Origin: JAAXIE01 sp965263155
Lineage (GTDB): Bacteria > Chloroflexota > Dehalococcoidia > Lucifugimonadales > JAAXIE01
Direction of reading: 5' to 3'
Length of the DNA: 64,000 bases
NCBI GenBank assembly: GCA_965263155.1
Contig: OZ253586.1
Span: 3,641,728-3,705,727 of the forward strand
The notes beneath the pieces were generated by a model, which made no database searches, was not told where the DNA came from, and saw only the letters and a list, made by a program, of their open reading frames with translations. Below, piece by piece: positions 30,970 to 39,757 of the stretch. Within the stretch, counting starts at the first letter, position 1. Each line of letters opens with the position of its first letter. Made by a program: the position numbers and the translations under genes.

Positions 30970-32677
30970 TTAGCGCCCACTCGCGTGCTGGACTGCCAAG
31001 TAGCCGAAGGTCATGCCGCCGCCCAGTTCGCAGCCGGCTTGGTAGCCGATGCCGTAGTAGTGGGCTGCGGTGCTTCCGCAGGCGTAGAGACCGGGGATGG
31101 GGTTGCCACGCAGGTGCAGGACTTGGGCGTTTTCGTTGGTCATCAGGCCTGCTGAGCTGGTGGCCGTGGGGGTGAGGGGCAGGCCGTAGTAGGGCGGGTG
31201 TTCAAGCGGACCCATGTTGGGGTTGGGCGTGTTAGTAAGGTCGCCACTGACCGAGTTGGCGAAGGGGAACTCGCCCCGCCCGAAGTCCTCGTCCTTTCCC
31301 GCTTTGGCGAACTGATTGAACCTCTGGATGGTCTTGGCCAGTCCGTTGCCGTCGACGCCTAGGGCTTGGGCCAATCCTTCTATGGAGTCGCTGCGAGTTA
31401 GCCAGTCGGGGGCGTCTTGGCCGGGTCGGACGCTGCCGAGGCCGTACTTGTCGAGGTAGGTCTGGTCGAACACGAGGAAGCAGGGGATGTTGGGGTAGCG
31501 GTGCTTGCGAGTGTCGAAATTGCGCAGGGCGACGCCAACTTCTTGGCCGATGGACTCGTCGGCAAACCGGTTGCCGTCGAGGTTCGCAAGGATGCTGTGG
31601 GGGAAACCCGACTCGTTGTTGGTGGCACCGCGGTACAGTGGGCCCCCGTCGTGGGTCTCGCCGGGAATGGCGTAGACCAAGTCCTGCTGGAACATGGGGG
31701 TGAACTTGATAGCGGCGCCGATTTCGCCTGCAATAATCAGCGAGTCGCCCTGGATGGTCGGCGGCAGGACGGACTTGCCGCTGTGAATCTCGTTGAACCT
31801 CGCGGTGAGGTCAGCGTTCCGGTTGTAGCTGCCCGTAGCCAGCACCACTGCGTTCCTTGCCCGAATTCGGAGGTCGGCGCCGTTTTGCTGTGCCACAACG
31901 CCCACCACTCGTCCGTCCTCCACCACTAGGGAGCTTACCGGCGCGTCGGTGTGCATGGGAATCCCACGTTGCAGGGCGGCGTGTATCAGGTGACCGATGA
32001 GGCCTGCTCCGAAGGTGCGCACGTCTTGTTGGATTCTTTGCTGAATCAGTTCGCGGTCCCAGCCTTGGGGCTTGGCCCTCCCGCCCCACGAGGCGATAGA
32101 AAGTCGCGGTCGTTCTCCATCAGCGCCGCCGCTTGGCCCTCCCGCCCCACGAGGCGATCTCCTCGAAGGTGGCACGGTGGGTGACGGCGGGGGCGACGCG
32201 CAACCGCTTCTGATTCTCGCCTAAGGAGGCTGCTTCGAAGGGCTTGACCTGCAGGTTGCGGCCATGACCTCGGGAGCCGAGGGCCATGCCGTGGTAGTAG
32301 TCGGGAAAGTTGGGGACGGCGTAGAAGGGGACGCCCACTTCGTCGCAGAAGAACCGCAATACGTTGGGCGCGTTGTCGACGTAGGTGCGCAGGTTGGCGT
32401 CGTTCTGGTGTCCTGCGCCCAAGTGCTGGAGGTAGGCGAAAGCCTCGTCGCGCGTATCTTCGACACCCAGCCCAGGTTCGAAGTGGTTCTCGCCGACCCA
32501 CACGATGCCGTAGGAGTAGGTAGTGCCTCCGCCTAGGACGTCGGCCTTCTCTAAGACAATGGCCTGCTGGCCTCGCGCTTGGGCCGCGATGGCGGCGCAG
32601 GTTCCGCCCATGCCAGAGCCTACGGCAACGACATCGACTTCCAGGTCCCAAGGCTTGTTCGAGTGATGTTCCGCCAT
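30970..32677 (-). pseudogene. FAD-dependent oxidoreductase (fumarate reductase/KstD-like), frame broken by an internal duplication
   Basis: The N-terminal part (from ATG 32677, GGAGG upstream) has the FAD motif VDVVAVGSGMGGTCAAIAA and ends abnormally after EIASWGGRAK. The C-terminal part resumes in another frame with the same IASWGGRAK followed by PQGWDRELIQQRIQ, and runs through NAVVLATGSYNRN, GATNNESG and the C-terminal AGCELGGGMTFG FAD loop. A 27-bp segment encoding IASWGGRAK occurs twice, 61 bases apart (32071 and 32132). Removing one copy plus the 34-base spacer restores a single frame of normal family length. The gene is either freshly inactivated or the junction is an assembly error. 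Confidence 0.8.
32071..32158. repeat. 27-bp direct repeats flanking 34 bases, inside the FAD oxidoreductase
   Basis: Identical 27-bp copies at 32071-32097 and 32132-32158. The 61-base offset is not a multiple of three and breaks the reading frame. The 34-base spacer appears only once, so this is not a simple duplication of a pre-existing 61-base unit. Confidence 0.85.
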
Positions 32678-32857
32678 GAGCGACCTCCAGTTTCCACTTA
32701 GACCAGTCAAGTCTCGTATGTATAGCACTGTATAGCACCGCGTTACCTGCACGCCAAGCCGGGTCACGACGGTAACATCATAGCGTCAATAGATTCCTAT
32801 ACGAACTGAGTATCGATATTCGTTAACTTAGATAGTATAAAATAATAGTTTCATTCT

Positions 32858-32886
32858 ATTGACGACGAATAGCTGATCTATTACTC
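32858..32886 (+). promoter_or_regulatory. AT-rich putative promoter of the first ABC transporter operon
   Basis: The stretch 32800-32890 is much richer in A and T than its surroundings. It contains TTGACG followed 17 bases later by TACTCT; an alternative TATTAC is 14 bases away. It is the only plausible promoter before the binding-protein gene at 32922. Confidence 0.35.
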
Positions 32887-32921
32887 TGCCGCACATCAGT
32901 AATCTATGACGGGAGGTTGCG

Positions 32922-34781
32922 ATGTTGAGGCTTATTGCGTTCAGACCGGTCGTCTTCGGCCTGTGTATCCTTCTTCTGGCAGTGATACTCGCTTGCGGAG
33001 AGGAGGCGACCCCCGCAGCTACTTCTGCTGAAGAGGCACCCGCAGCCACCACCGCGCCTTCCGTTGCTACGGAGTCGGCCGCTACACCAGTGGCCACCCC
33101 CGTGCCGGATACGGGCCCTGCCATGATGGAGCCTCAAGGCAACCTTCAGATCGCGATAGGCGCAGTGGGGGCTGACGTCTATCTTCCCAAGAGCCAGGAC
33201 TACAACACGGCCATTTACGACGAGCGGGTGACCCATGAGACCATCTTCGCAGCCGCCTCCGATGGGACGCGTTTGGGAAGGCTGGTCAAGTCGTGGGATG
33301 ACCAGATAGGTGCCGACGGCTCCTTTGTACGCACCTACAACCTGCAAGAGGGGGTCAAGTGGCACCAGCGTTATGGAGACTTTGGCGAATGGAATGCCGA
33401 CGACTTCATCCACTCTTTCCAGAACGTATCTGCCGAAGGCTCCCGGCACACCACGTCCACCTCGATCAGGGACAGCTTCTTCTGCGACGGCTGCACGCTG
33501 ACCAAGATCGACGACTTGACGGTGCGGCTGGAGAGGCCGACCTTCGACGTTGCCCTCGACTTCTATACGGTTTACCCCAACGCCATCATGGCGATGCGCA
33601 GCAAGGCGCACTTTGACACGGTGGGAGAGGCCACGGCTGAGCACCAGTCTGTGGGTACCGGTCCTTGGGAGTTGATGGAGGTGAGCCTAAACGAAAAGAA
33701 GATCGCTAAGGCAGTGACGGATCACTGGCGAAAGACCCCTGAATGGGACGAGTTTGTATGGTGGGAGATAGGCGAGGAGTCCACCAAGTACGCCAACTTC
33801 GTGACCGGAGTCATCGATTCGGGGCAATTCTCTTCCGACTCCATCCAGGCGCTGAAGGGAGAGAACCTGCCCGACGTGGAGTTTGGCGTCTTCCACGGAG
33901 CCGACCTCCACTACCTGCATCTCCATGGCGCCAACTACTACCCCGATCATCCATATCATCAGCCCGGACCGGCTGGCGAGGACCCCGTCTTGCCCACGGG
34001 TGACAACTCCTCATTTGAAGAAACCTGCGAGGCCCATCCATGGATATCATGTAGCCGGGACCTGACCTCCGCCGAGTGGGAGAACGCGCGCAAGGTGCGC
34101 TTGGCCATGGCCATATCCATCGACCGGGAGAAGCTGGTGAACAACCTCGCTTTCGGTGATGGTGAGCCAGCTTATGTGTTCAACTTCCTAGCCCACAGGA
34201 GCAGGTCGCAGGAATTCGGGTTGGACAAGCTGGTGTGGGAGTACGACCCCGAGCGTGCCAAGCAGCTCTTGGTGGAGGCAGGCTACCCTGATGGGTTCGA
34301 GATCGACATTTGGGACACCGAGACTGGCGGGCGTGGCGCCCTGCCGGTGAATGAAGCGGTGGGCGGAATGTGGGAGGCCATCGGCATATCCACCAAGACA
34401 CAGATTATGCAGTTCCAAGCGTTCCTCCCGCTTCTGGTGGGACGCACGGCTCTGGGAGTGAGGGGTGATATCCAAGGAGTGGCCGCCCCTAGTCCGCTGC
34501 GCCACTACAAGGCGTTCTACAATGCTGCAAACCGCTTCACGTTCTCGCCGGAACATCCGGAGTTGCAGGCCTTGGTAGACAAGGCGTTGAACACGCCGGA
34601 CGAGCAGGAAAGGTGGGGCGTGGAAGCGGAGATAGCTGTTTGGCTCTATGACCAAGTGGGCACGATCCCGCTGTACGAGGGAGCATCGATCTGGCCCTTT
34701 GGCCCGGAGCTTGGGGAGTGGGAGGTCAATCCGCTACACGTGGAGTGGCTCAACAACTGGGAGTACGCTCCCCACAAGTAG
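32922..34781 (+). CDS. ABC transporter substrate-binding lipoprotein, peptide/nickel type (SBP_bac_5), first copy
   Basis: 619 residues. Signal peptide with lipobox ILAC near residue 25, then a Glu/Ala/Thr/Pro-rich linker of about 40 residues, then the family-5 binding domain. Visible features are ESWxx-like LVKSWDDQIGADGSFVRTYNLQEGVKWH, GTGPWELMEV, ARKVRLAMAISIDREKLVNN and AKQLLVEAGYPDGFEID. It binds peptides or other small solutes and delivers them to a Dpp/Opp-type permease. ATG follows GGGAGGTTGCG. It is the first gene of a run of ABC genes on the + strand and is 178 bases from the next binding protein. Confidence 0.9.
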   Translation: MLRLIAFRPVVFGLCILLLAVILACGEEATPAATSAEEAPAATTAPSVATESAATPVATPVPDTGPAMMEPQGNLQIAIGAVGADVYLPKSQDYNTAIYDERVTHETIFAAASDGTRLGRLVKSWDDQIGADGSFVRTYNLQEGVKWHQRYGDFGEWNADDFIHSFQNVSAEGSRHTTSTSIRDSFFCDGCTLTKIDDLTVRLERPTFDVALDFYTVYPNAIMAMRSKAHFDTVGEATAEHQSVGTGPWELMEVSLNEKKIAKAVTDHWRKTPEWDEFVWWEIGEESTKYANFVTGVIDSGQFSSDSIQALKGENLPDVEFGVFHGADLHYLHLHGANYYPDHPYHQPGPAGEDPVLPTGDNSSFEETCEAHPWISCSRDLTSAEWENARKVRLAMAISIDREKLVNNLAFGDGEPAYVFNFLAHRSRSQEFGLDKLVWEYDPERAKQLLVEAGYPDGFEIDIWDTETGGRGALPVNEAVGGMWEAIGISTKTQIMQFQAFLPLLVGRTALGVRGDIQGVAAPSPLRHYKAFYNAANRFTFSPEHPELQALVDKALNTPDEQERWGVEAEIAVWLYDQVGTIPLYEGASIWPFGPELGEWEVNPLHVEWLNNWEYAPHK

Positions 34782-34821
34782 CAAGCTCGAGTCCGTCCCA
34801 GTAGGTCGTTAAGCAGAATGA

Positions 34822-34902
34822 GGCCCTTATGGCGTTCGATAGCTGGCTGTCGTATAACAGCGCTGTCATGTAGTAGGCGGATTGATTGACGCCATAAGGG
34901 CC
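34822..34902. repeat. 13-bp perfect inverted repeat spanning 81 bases
   Basis: GGCCCTTATGGCG at 34822-34834 and its exact complement CGCCATAAGGGCC at 34890-34902, with 55 bases between. It lies between two binding-protein genes. It could be a small MITE-like insertion or a long hairpin that limits read-through. There is no obvious target-site duplication. Confidence 0.7.
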
Positions 34903-34959
34903 GCCATGCTAGTCTGCCGCGCTATTTCCTACGGAAGCCGTTCTTCTTGGAGGTAAGAG

Positions 34960-37086
34960 ATGCTAGGACGCTTCAGGGCTAAGCGAGGCCTCTTCGGACT
35001 TCTCATCGTCTTGGTGGCGATTATCGTCGCCTGCGGTGGTGAGGCTGAGCCGGCCCCGGCCCCGGCCCCAGCCGCAACTATGGATCCCGCAGTCTTGGAC
35101 GAGCTTCGGATGTCCATTGAGAATCTCGCCGAGAGTCAGCCTGAGGGTCTGACCGCCGACCAGGTGAAGTCCATCGTGGACACCGCCATCGGCGACATTG
35201 ATGCGCCCGAAGGTCTGACAGGCGCGCAGGTGCAGTCCATCGTGGGCCAAGCCCTCGGCGCAATTGAGACGCCCGAGGGCCTGACAGCTCAGGACGTGGA
35301 AGCCATCATGGCCCGCGCCGCCCCCGAGGGCCTGTCGGTAGAGCAGGTGCAGTCCATCGTGGAGAACGCCTTGGCAGCAGCCGAGACTCCGGAAGGTCTA
35401 ACGGCCGCCGAGGTGGAGCGCATCGTGAGCGACGCCATGGCCATGGCCGCCACTCCGGCCGCCACGCCAGCCGCCATGCCCGCTGAGGGCGGTAGGATGT
35501 TCGGTCATTTCCCAGCCTCCAGGGTGGACCCAAGGGCAACCCAGGGTGGAGTGCTGACCACCATTGCACCTAGCATCCGTCGGTTCTTCGATGCCCACAC
35601 CACTGACGACCCTAACCACACCTTGTGGCCCCTCTATAGCGGTCTGGTGAACTACGACTGGACCCAACCCACCGTCACCATAGTTCCCGACCTAGCCGAG
35701 TCGTGGACGGCATCTGAAGATGGGCTGACTTGGACATTTAACTTGGTGCAGAACGCCACGTTCCACAAGGGCAGCCCACTTACGGCTCACGACGTCGTAA
35801 TGAGTATGAACCGCCACTACCAACACCCTGCCTATGAGTCTGCGGTGGCACCCTTTTTGGAGAACTGGCTTGAGACTGACGGCCTCGAGGCCACCGACGA
35901 CTGGACAGTGGTATTGAGGCTCAAGGCAATACGGCCCGACATGCTGGCCGTCTTCGCCAACAACAACTTCTCGGTCATGCCTACGGAGCTAATAGAGGAG
36001 CTTGGCGGGCCTTCCGGTGAAGCTGTCATTGAGGACGAAGCGATGATCGATGGCAGCGGACCTTTCATGTTCCTCCAACATGACGACGAGGCCTTCTTTG
36101 AGGTGGAAAGATTCCCCAACTACTACCGGCCGGATCGCACCTTCTTAGACGGCATGAAGCAGTTGATCTCCGCTGATGAAGCGGTACGGAACGCCTTCAT
36201 CCGCACCGGGCAAGCGGACCTGTACTGGGGCACGGGCAACAGCCCGGCCCAGCAGCAGGAGCTGCAGGTGGACAACCCGCAGTGCGCCCCAGGACAGAAG
36301 GAAGGCTGTCTCAATTACGGTGCTACCAGTGGTACCCGCTTGATGTGGTACATGCTGAACCCTTCGTTCGAACCGTTCCAGGACTACAGGGTGCGCAGGG
36401 CTTTCTTCTTGTCGCTGGACCGTTGGGACGTAATAGACAAGATTGAACTGGGGGCCGGTGAGCCCATCATCGCCACGCCGCCCGACTTCGGCGGGGCCAC
36501 CTTGTCCGAGATTGAGCAGATACCGGGCATGCGCCGCGACAAGACAGCGGATTTTGCTGAAGCAAACCGTTTGCTGGAAGAGGCGGGCCATTCGGGCCTA
36601 GAGATTCAATACCTGCAGGCTGGCTCCGGCGCCACTCGGCAGTCCACGGAGATATTCGCCAACGGGCTGCGAAGTGGTGGCTTCAAGGTCTCCGCAAACA
36701 TCCCACCCGATGATGCTGAGAGGCAGAGGCGGGAGAGTGTGTGCGACTTCAATTTCATCATCAGCCGCATCGCGCCCGACTATGCCGACCCTGGGGCCTA
36801 CCTGGTGATGTGGGAGAAGGGTCAAGCCCAGAACCGGTGCAATATCCCCTTCCCCCAGCTGTGGGCCCTCTGGGACCAGCAGGCCACCAGCTTGGACCCA
36901 GCTCTCAGGGCCAGTGTGGTGGAACAGATGGAAGAAATCCTCATAAACGATGAGGAAGAGGGTCTCTGGGCCATGTTCACCCACACACTGGGCCACCCGT
37001 ATACCTACAGCCCGCAGGTGCACTGGAACCCGCCCAAGATACTGCGAGGCTGGGGCCGCTTCTGGGATATGTGGAAGGAGCAGTAG
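34960..37086 (+). CDS. ABC transporter substrate-binding lipoprotein (SBP_bac_5) with N-terminal EGLTxxQVxxIV repeats
   Basis: 708 residues. Lipobox IIVACGG near residue 26, then five copies of a 20-25-residue unit (about residues 60-165), for example PEGLTADQVKSIVDTAI, PEGLTGAQVQSIVGQAL and PEGLTAAEVERIVSDAM. The binding domain follows (LAESWTASEDGLTWTFNL, DVVMSMNRHYQHP, GSGPFMFLQHDDE, AFFLSLDRWDVID). The repeats are predicted helical and would form a stalk between membrane and binding domain. They add about 100 residues beyond the family norm. ATG follows TTGGAGGTAAGAG. Permease genes follow after a hairpin. Confidence 0.9.
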   Translation: MLGRFRAKRGLFGLLIVLVAIIVACGGEAEPAPAPAPAATMDPAVLDELRMSIENLAESQPEGLTADQVKSIVDTAIGDIDAPEGLTGAQVQSIVGQALGAIETPEGLTAQDVEAIMARAAPEGLSVEQVQSIVENALAAAETPEGLTAAEVERIVSDAMAMAATPAATPAAMPAEGGRMFGHFPASRVDPRATQGGVLTTIAPSIRRFFDAHTTDDPNHTLWPLYSGLVNYDWTQPTVTIVPDLAESWTASEDGLTWTFNLVQNATFHKGSPLTAHDVVMSMNRHYQHPAYESAVAPFLENWLETDGLEATDDWTVVLRLKAIRPDMLAVFANNNFSVMPTELIEELGGPSGEAVIEDEAMIDGSGPFMFLQHDDEAFFEVERFPNYYRPDRTFLDGMKQLISADEAVRNAFIRTGQADLYWGTGNSPAQQQELQVDNPQCAPGQKEGCLNYGATSGTRLMWYMLNPSFEPFQDYRVRRAFFLSLDRWDVIDKIELGAGEPIIATPPDFGGATLSEIEQIPGMRRDKTADFAEANRLLEEAGHSGLEIQYLQAGSGATRQSTEIFANGLRSGGFKVSANIPPDDAERQRRESVCDFNFIISRIAPDYADPGAYLVMWEKGQAQNRCNIPFPQLWALWDQQATSLDPALRASVVEQMEEILINDEEEGLWAMFTHTLGHPYTYSPQVHWNPPKILRGWGRFWDMWKEQ

Positions 37087-37131
37087 CCTCGGCGTAGACA
37101 GCCTCCAGGTTTGGAGTTGGTTGACAAGAAG

Positions 37132-37163
37132 AACGAGGAGTGGCTCAATAGCCACTCCTCGTT
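37132..37163. promoter_or_regulatory. Hairpin between binding protein and permease genes (operon 1)
   Basis: A 14-bp perfect stem (AACGAGGAGTGGCT / AGCCACTCCTCGTT) with loop CAAT and no T run. It probably stabilises the upstream mRNA or partly terminates transcription, so that more binding protein than permease is made. Confidence 0.7.
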
Positions 37164-37202
37164 GATTAATCCGCGACGGCAAACCACGGAACGATTCGAG
37201 AG

Positions 37203-38174
37203 GTGAGTGTGCGGAACTACGTGATCCGCAGCCTTCTAAGCGGGATCATCCTGCTCTTCTTCATGTCTGTGGTCATCTTCGTCTTGGTGCGCATCGTGCC
37301 GGGCGACCCAGCCTTGGGTATCCTGGCGGCCAAAGCCTCGGCGGAGCGAGGCATCGACCCCGTGAGGCATGCTGAACTAAGGGAAAAGATGGGCCTAAAC
37401 GAGCCCATGGTCAAGCAGTACGGCCTTTGGATAGCCGATACGGTCACGGGGGATTTGGGCAACTCGGTCGCCTTCCGCAACAAGCCTGTCCTAGAGGTGG
37501 TCAAGAACAAGTTCGCCGTCACGCTACAGATAACTGTCATGGGACTGGCACTGATCCTAGTGATAGGTCTGATCTTTGGAACGGCGGCCGCCATTAGCCA
37601 AGGCTCCATGCTCGATAGCATCATCCGCCTGATTGCTGTCAGTGGTATGGCCGTCCCCAACTTCCTTGCTGGGACGTTACTAGTCTATTTTCTCGTCAAG
37701 TACTTCAACTGGTTCCCGCCGGCGGGGAACTTCTCCCTGTGGGAAGACCCTTGGCCTGCTTTCCAGCAGACAGTGTGGCCTGCCTTGGCCTTGGGCTTCT
37801 ACTTCAGTGCCCTGCTGACGCGCATGGTACGCAACACCATGCTGGAGGTGCTACGGGAGGACTTCATACGCACTGCCCGGGCCAAGGGGCTGCCGTCACG
37901 TTTGGTGACATTCCGCCATGCCCTGCGCAACACCATGGCCCCCAACCTCACGATGTACAGTCTGCTGGCCCTCAATCTGCTGGGTGGCTCGGTTATCGTG
38001 GAGAACATCTTCAACGTGCGAGGAATGGGTCAGGCATTCGTTTCGGCACTGAACTTCCGCGACTACGAGTACATCCAAGCCACCCTGCTGATAGTGGGTG
38101 CTTTGGTAGTACTGGTAAACCTAGCGACCGACTTGGCCTACGGGTTCTTCGACCCGCGGATCCGGCGAGAGTAA
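37203..38174 (+). CDS. ABC transporter permease, DppB/OppB type
   Basis: 323 residues with about six membrane segments. Typical DppB features are the N-terminal helix with FVLVRIVPGDPA, GLNEPMVKQYGLWI, GDLGNSVAFRNKPV and the EAA-type cytoplasmic loop EDFIRTARAKGLPSRLVTFRHALRN, which docks on the ATPase. Start GTG at 37203 or 37209; AGAGGTGA lies just upstream. The DppC-type gene follows after 20 bases. No ATPase is in this first set, so it may use the ATPase pair at 43.9-45.8 kb. Confidence 0.92.
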   Translation: MSVRNYVIRSLLSGIILLFFMSVVIFVLVRIVPGDPALGILAAKASAERGIDPVRHAELREKMGLNEPMVKQYGLWIADTVTGDLGNSVAFRNKPVLEVVKNKFAVTLQITVMGLALILVIGLIFGTAAAISQGSMLDSIIRLIAVSGMAVPNFLAGTLLVYFLVKYFNWFPPAGNFSLWEDPWPAFQQTVWPALALGFYFSALLTRMVRNTMLEVLREDFIRTARAKGLPSRLVTFRHALRNTMAPNLTMYSLLALNLLGGSVIVENIFNVRGMGQAFVSALNFRDYEYIQATLLIVGALVVLVNLATDLAYGFFDPRIRRE

Positions 38175-38194
38175 CAGAATAGAGGCGAAGAGGC

Positions 38195-39094
38195 GTGGCT
38201 CAAACAAGAGTAATCATACCGTCAGGGCTGGGACGCCCTGCCTTGAGCCGTGTTCTCCGGCGGCTGTGGGGTCTCTTCAAGCGGCAGCCTGTGGGAGTAG
38301 TCAGTGGGTTCATTTTGGGGATCCTCTTGCTTATCGCCATAGTGGGGCCGGCAATCCAGACCCACGACCCGATAAGCACCGACGGCGATGCCCTGCTTGC
38401 CCCCAGCTCTTCCCATCTGATCGGCACCGACCCCACAGGCCGTGACGTGTTCAGCCGCACCGTCGGCGGAGCACGAATCTCCCTCATGGTGGGAGTTGGC
38501 GTACTGGCGCTGGTGATTGTGGTAGGCACGGCTATCGGCTTGATAGCGGGCTACGCGGGGGGCATGGTGGACTTGGTGCTGATTCGGATCGTGGACATGT
38601 TCCTCACCATCCCCACACTACTGCTGGCCCTCGTCATTGTGACGGCTCTGGGCCCATCCATACCTAACGTGATCCTAGCCGTCTCCACGGTTCAGACGCC
38701 CAACCTGATCCGGCTGGTGCGCTCAGTGGTGCTCTCGGTGAAAGAGTCGGACTACGTGACCGCAGCCCGTGCCATAGGCGCCAAAGACCTTCGCATTTTG
38801 TGGGCGCACGTGCTGCCACAGACCTTCGTGCCGGTCATAGTGATGGGCAGTGTGATTCTCCCCCAAGCCATCATCGCCGAGGCGGGCCTCAGCTTCCTCG
38901 GCTTGGGCGTGCCTCCTCCCGAACCCTCCTGGGGTAAAGACCTAGCAGACGCCCGCAGCTACCTAGCCCGGGCGCCTTGGCTGTGGCTGGCTCCTGGCGC
39001 GTTCATCGCCATCACCGTGCTGTCGGGCAACATGTTCGGCGACATGCTACGGGACGTACTGGACCCCCGGTTGCGGGGCCGTCTGAGGGCTTGA
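38195..39094 (+). CDS. ABC transporter permease, DppC/OppC type
   Basis: 299 residues. It has the N-terminal amphipathic start and helix (GVVSGFILGILLLIAIVGP), the HLIGTDPTGRDVFSRTVGGARISL signature, the EAA loop YVTAARAIGAKDLRILWAHVLPQT and EAGLSFLGLGVPPPEPSWG. It pairs with the DppB-type gene just upstream. GTG start at 38195 with GAAGAGG. The next small gene begins at the stop codon, so at least three genes are coupled. Confidence 0.92.
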   Translation: MAQTRVIIPSGLGRPALSRVLRRLWGLFKRQPVGVVSGFILGILLLIAIVGPAIQTHDPISTDGDALLAPSSSHLIGTDPTGRDVFSRTVGGARISLMVGVGVLALVIVVGTAIGLIAGYAGGMVDLVLIRIVDMFLTIPTLLLALVIVTALGPSIPNVILAVSTVQTPNLIRLVRSVVLSVKESDYVTAARAIGAKDLRILWAHVLPQTFVPVIVMGSVILPQAIIAEAGLSFLGLGVPPPEPSWGKDLADARSYLARAPWLWLAPGAFIAITVLSGNMFGDMLRDVLDPRLRGRLRA

Positions 39095-39095
39095 G

Positions 39096-39407
39096 CTGCG
39101 AGTACTGAGACTCGCTGGGCTAACGCTGGCCACCCTCGGCTTCGCCACCCTTATCATCGCCCTCCTTTTCGCCGTTTGGGCTCACGAGGACCTGCGTGAA
39201 GCCGACCGCGTGGAGCAGCCTTTAGTGATAAAGGCGGAACGGGCTGGGAACTCCGAGCAGGTGGAAAGCATCGAGCTGGTGTTCGACACCGAGAGGGCCA
39301 AGCTGACGTCAGAGAGACACACTTGGTTGTGGGTTGCTGCTGGTAGCGGAGCCGCAGCTGTAGTTGGGCTGGGTATGGCGTGGGCGGCCTCTCGCCCGCG
39401 CCGCTGA
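39096..39407 (+). CDS. Small two-helix membrane protein, possible CTG start
   Basis: The open frame has no ATG, GTG or TTG before codon 39, yet its first 30 codons encode a clear membrane helix (LTLATLGFATLIIALLFAVWA). A second helix (AAGSGAAAVVGLGMAWAA) closes the protein before an Arg-rich end. A CTG at 39096, one base after the permease stop and six bases after GAGGG, would start it at 103 residues. Otherwise only the C-terminal 65 residues from GTG 39210 are made. The family is unknown. Its position suggests a small accessory subunit of the transporter. Confidence 0.5.
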   Translation: MRVLRLAGLTLATLGFATLIIALLFAVWAHEDLREADRVEQPLVIKAERAGNSEQVESIELVFDTERAKLTSERHTWLWVAAGSGAAAVVGLGMAWAASRPRR

Positions 39408-39757
39408 GGAGGCCTGCGGAGGCGCATGTTCCAAGTCCTCCAAAGGCGCGTAGCCTGAAGCTGCCAGCTCCGGTCCAGTGTTTGCGTCATAGGTGCTTTC
39501 CCATGCACTTCTCTAATTCATTGACATGCTTCAAAGCTATATGCTAGTCTCCCGGCCAGAAAGCGTCCGGGTACAAACGGCGAATAGCGTGACGAAAGGC
39601 GTCGTTTTAGAACCCGAACGCTCCGGTTTAACGATCTCTTGGAGCATGCGAAAGCGGGAGTTGCCAACCTTAATAGCCCAGCGTACTTAGACGAGATTTG
39701 GCAACCGCCAAGCGAGGCCTTGGCCTAGGATAAAGCAAATGCCCGGAAGGAGGTTGC
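39408..39757. other. Intergenic region before the second transporter set
   Basis: 350 bases without a supported gene. AT content rises near 39505-39545, so a promoter for the second operon is likely here, but I cannot place a convincing -35/-10 pair. No clear terminator is seen for the first operon. Confidence 0.45.
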
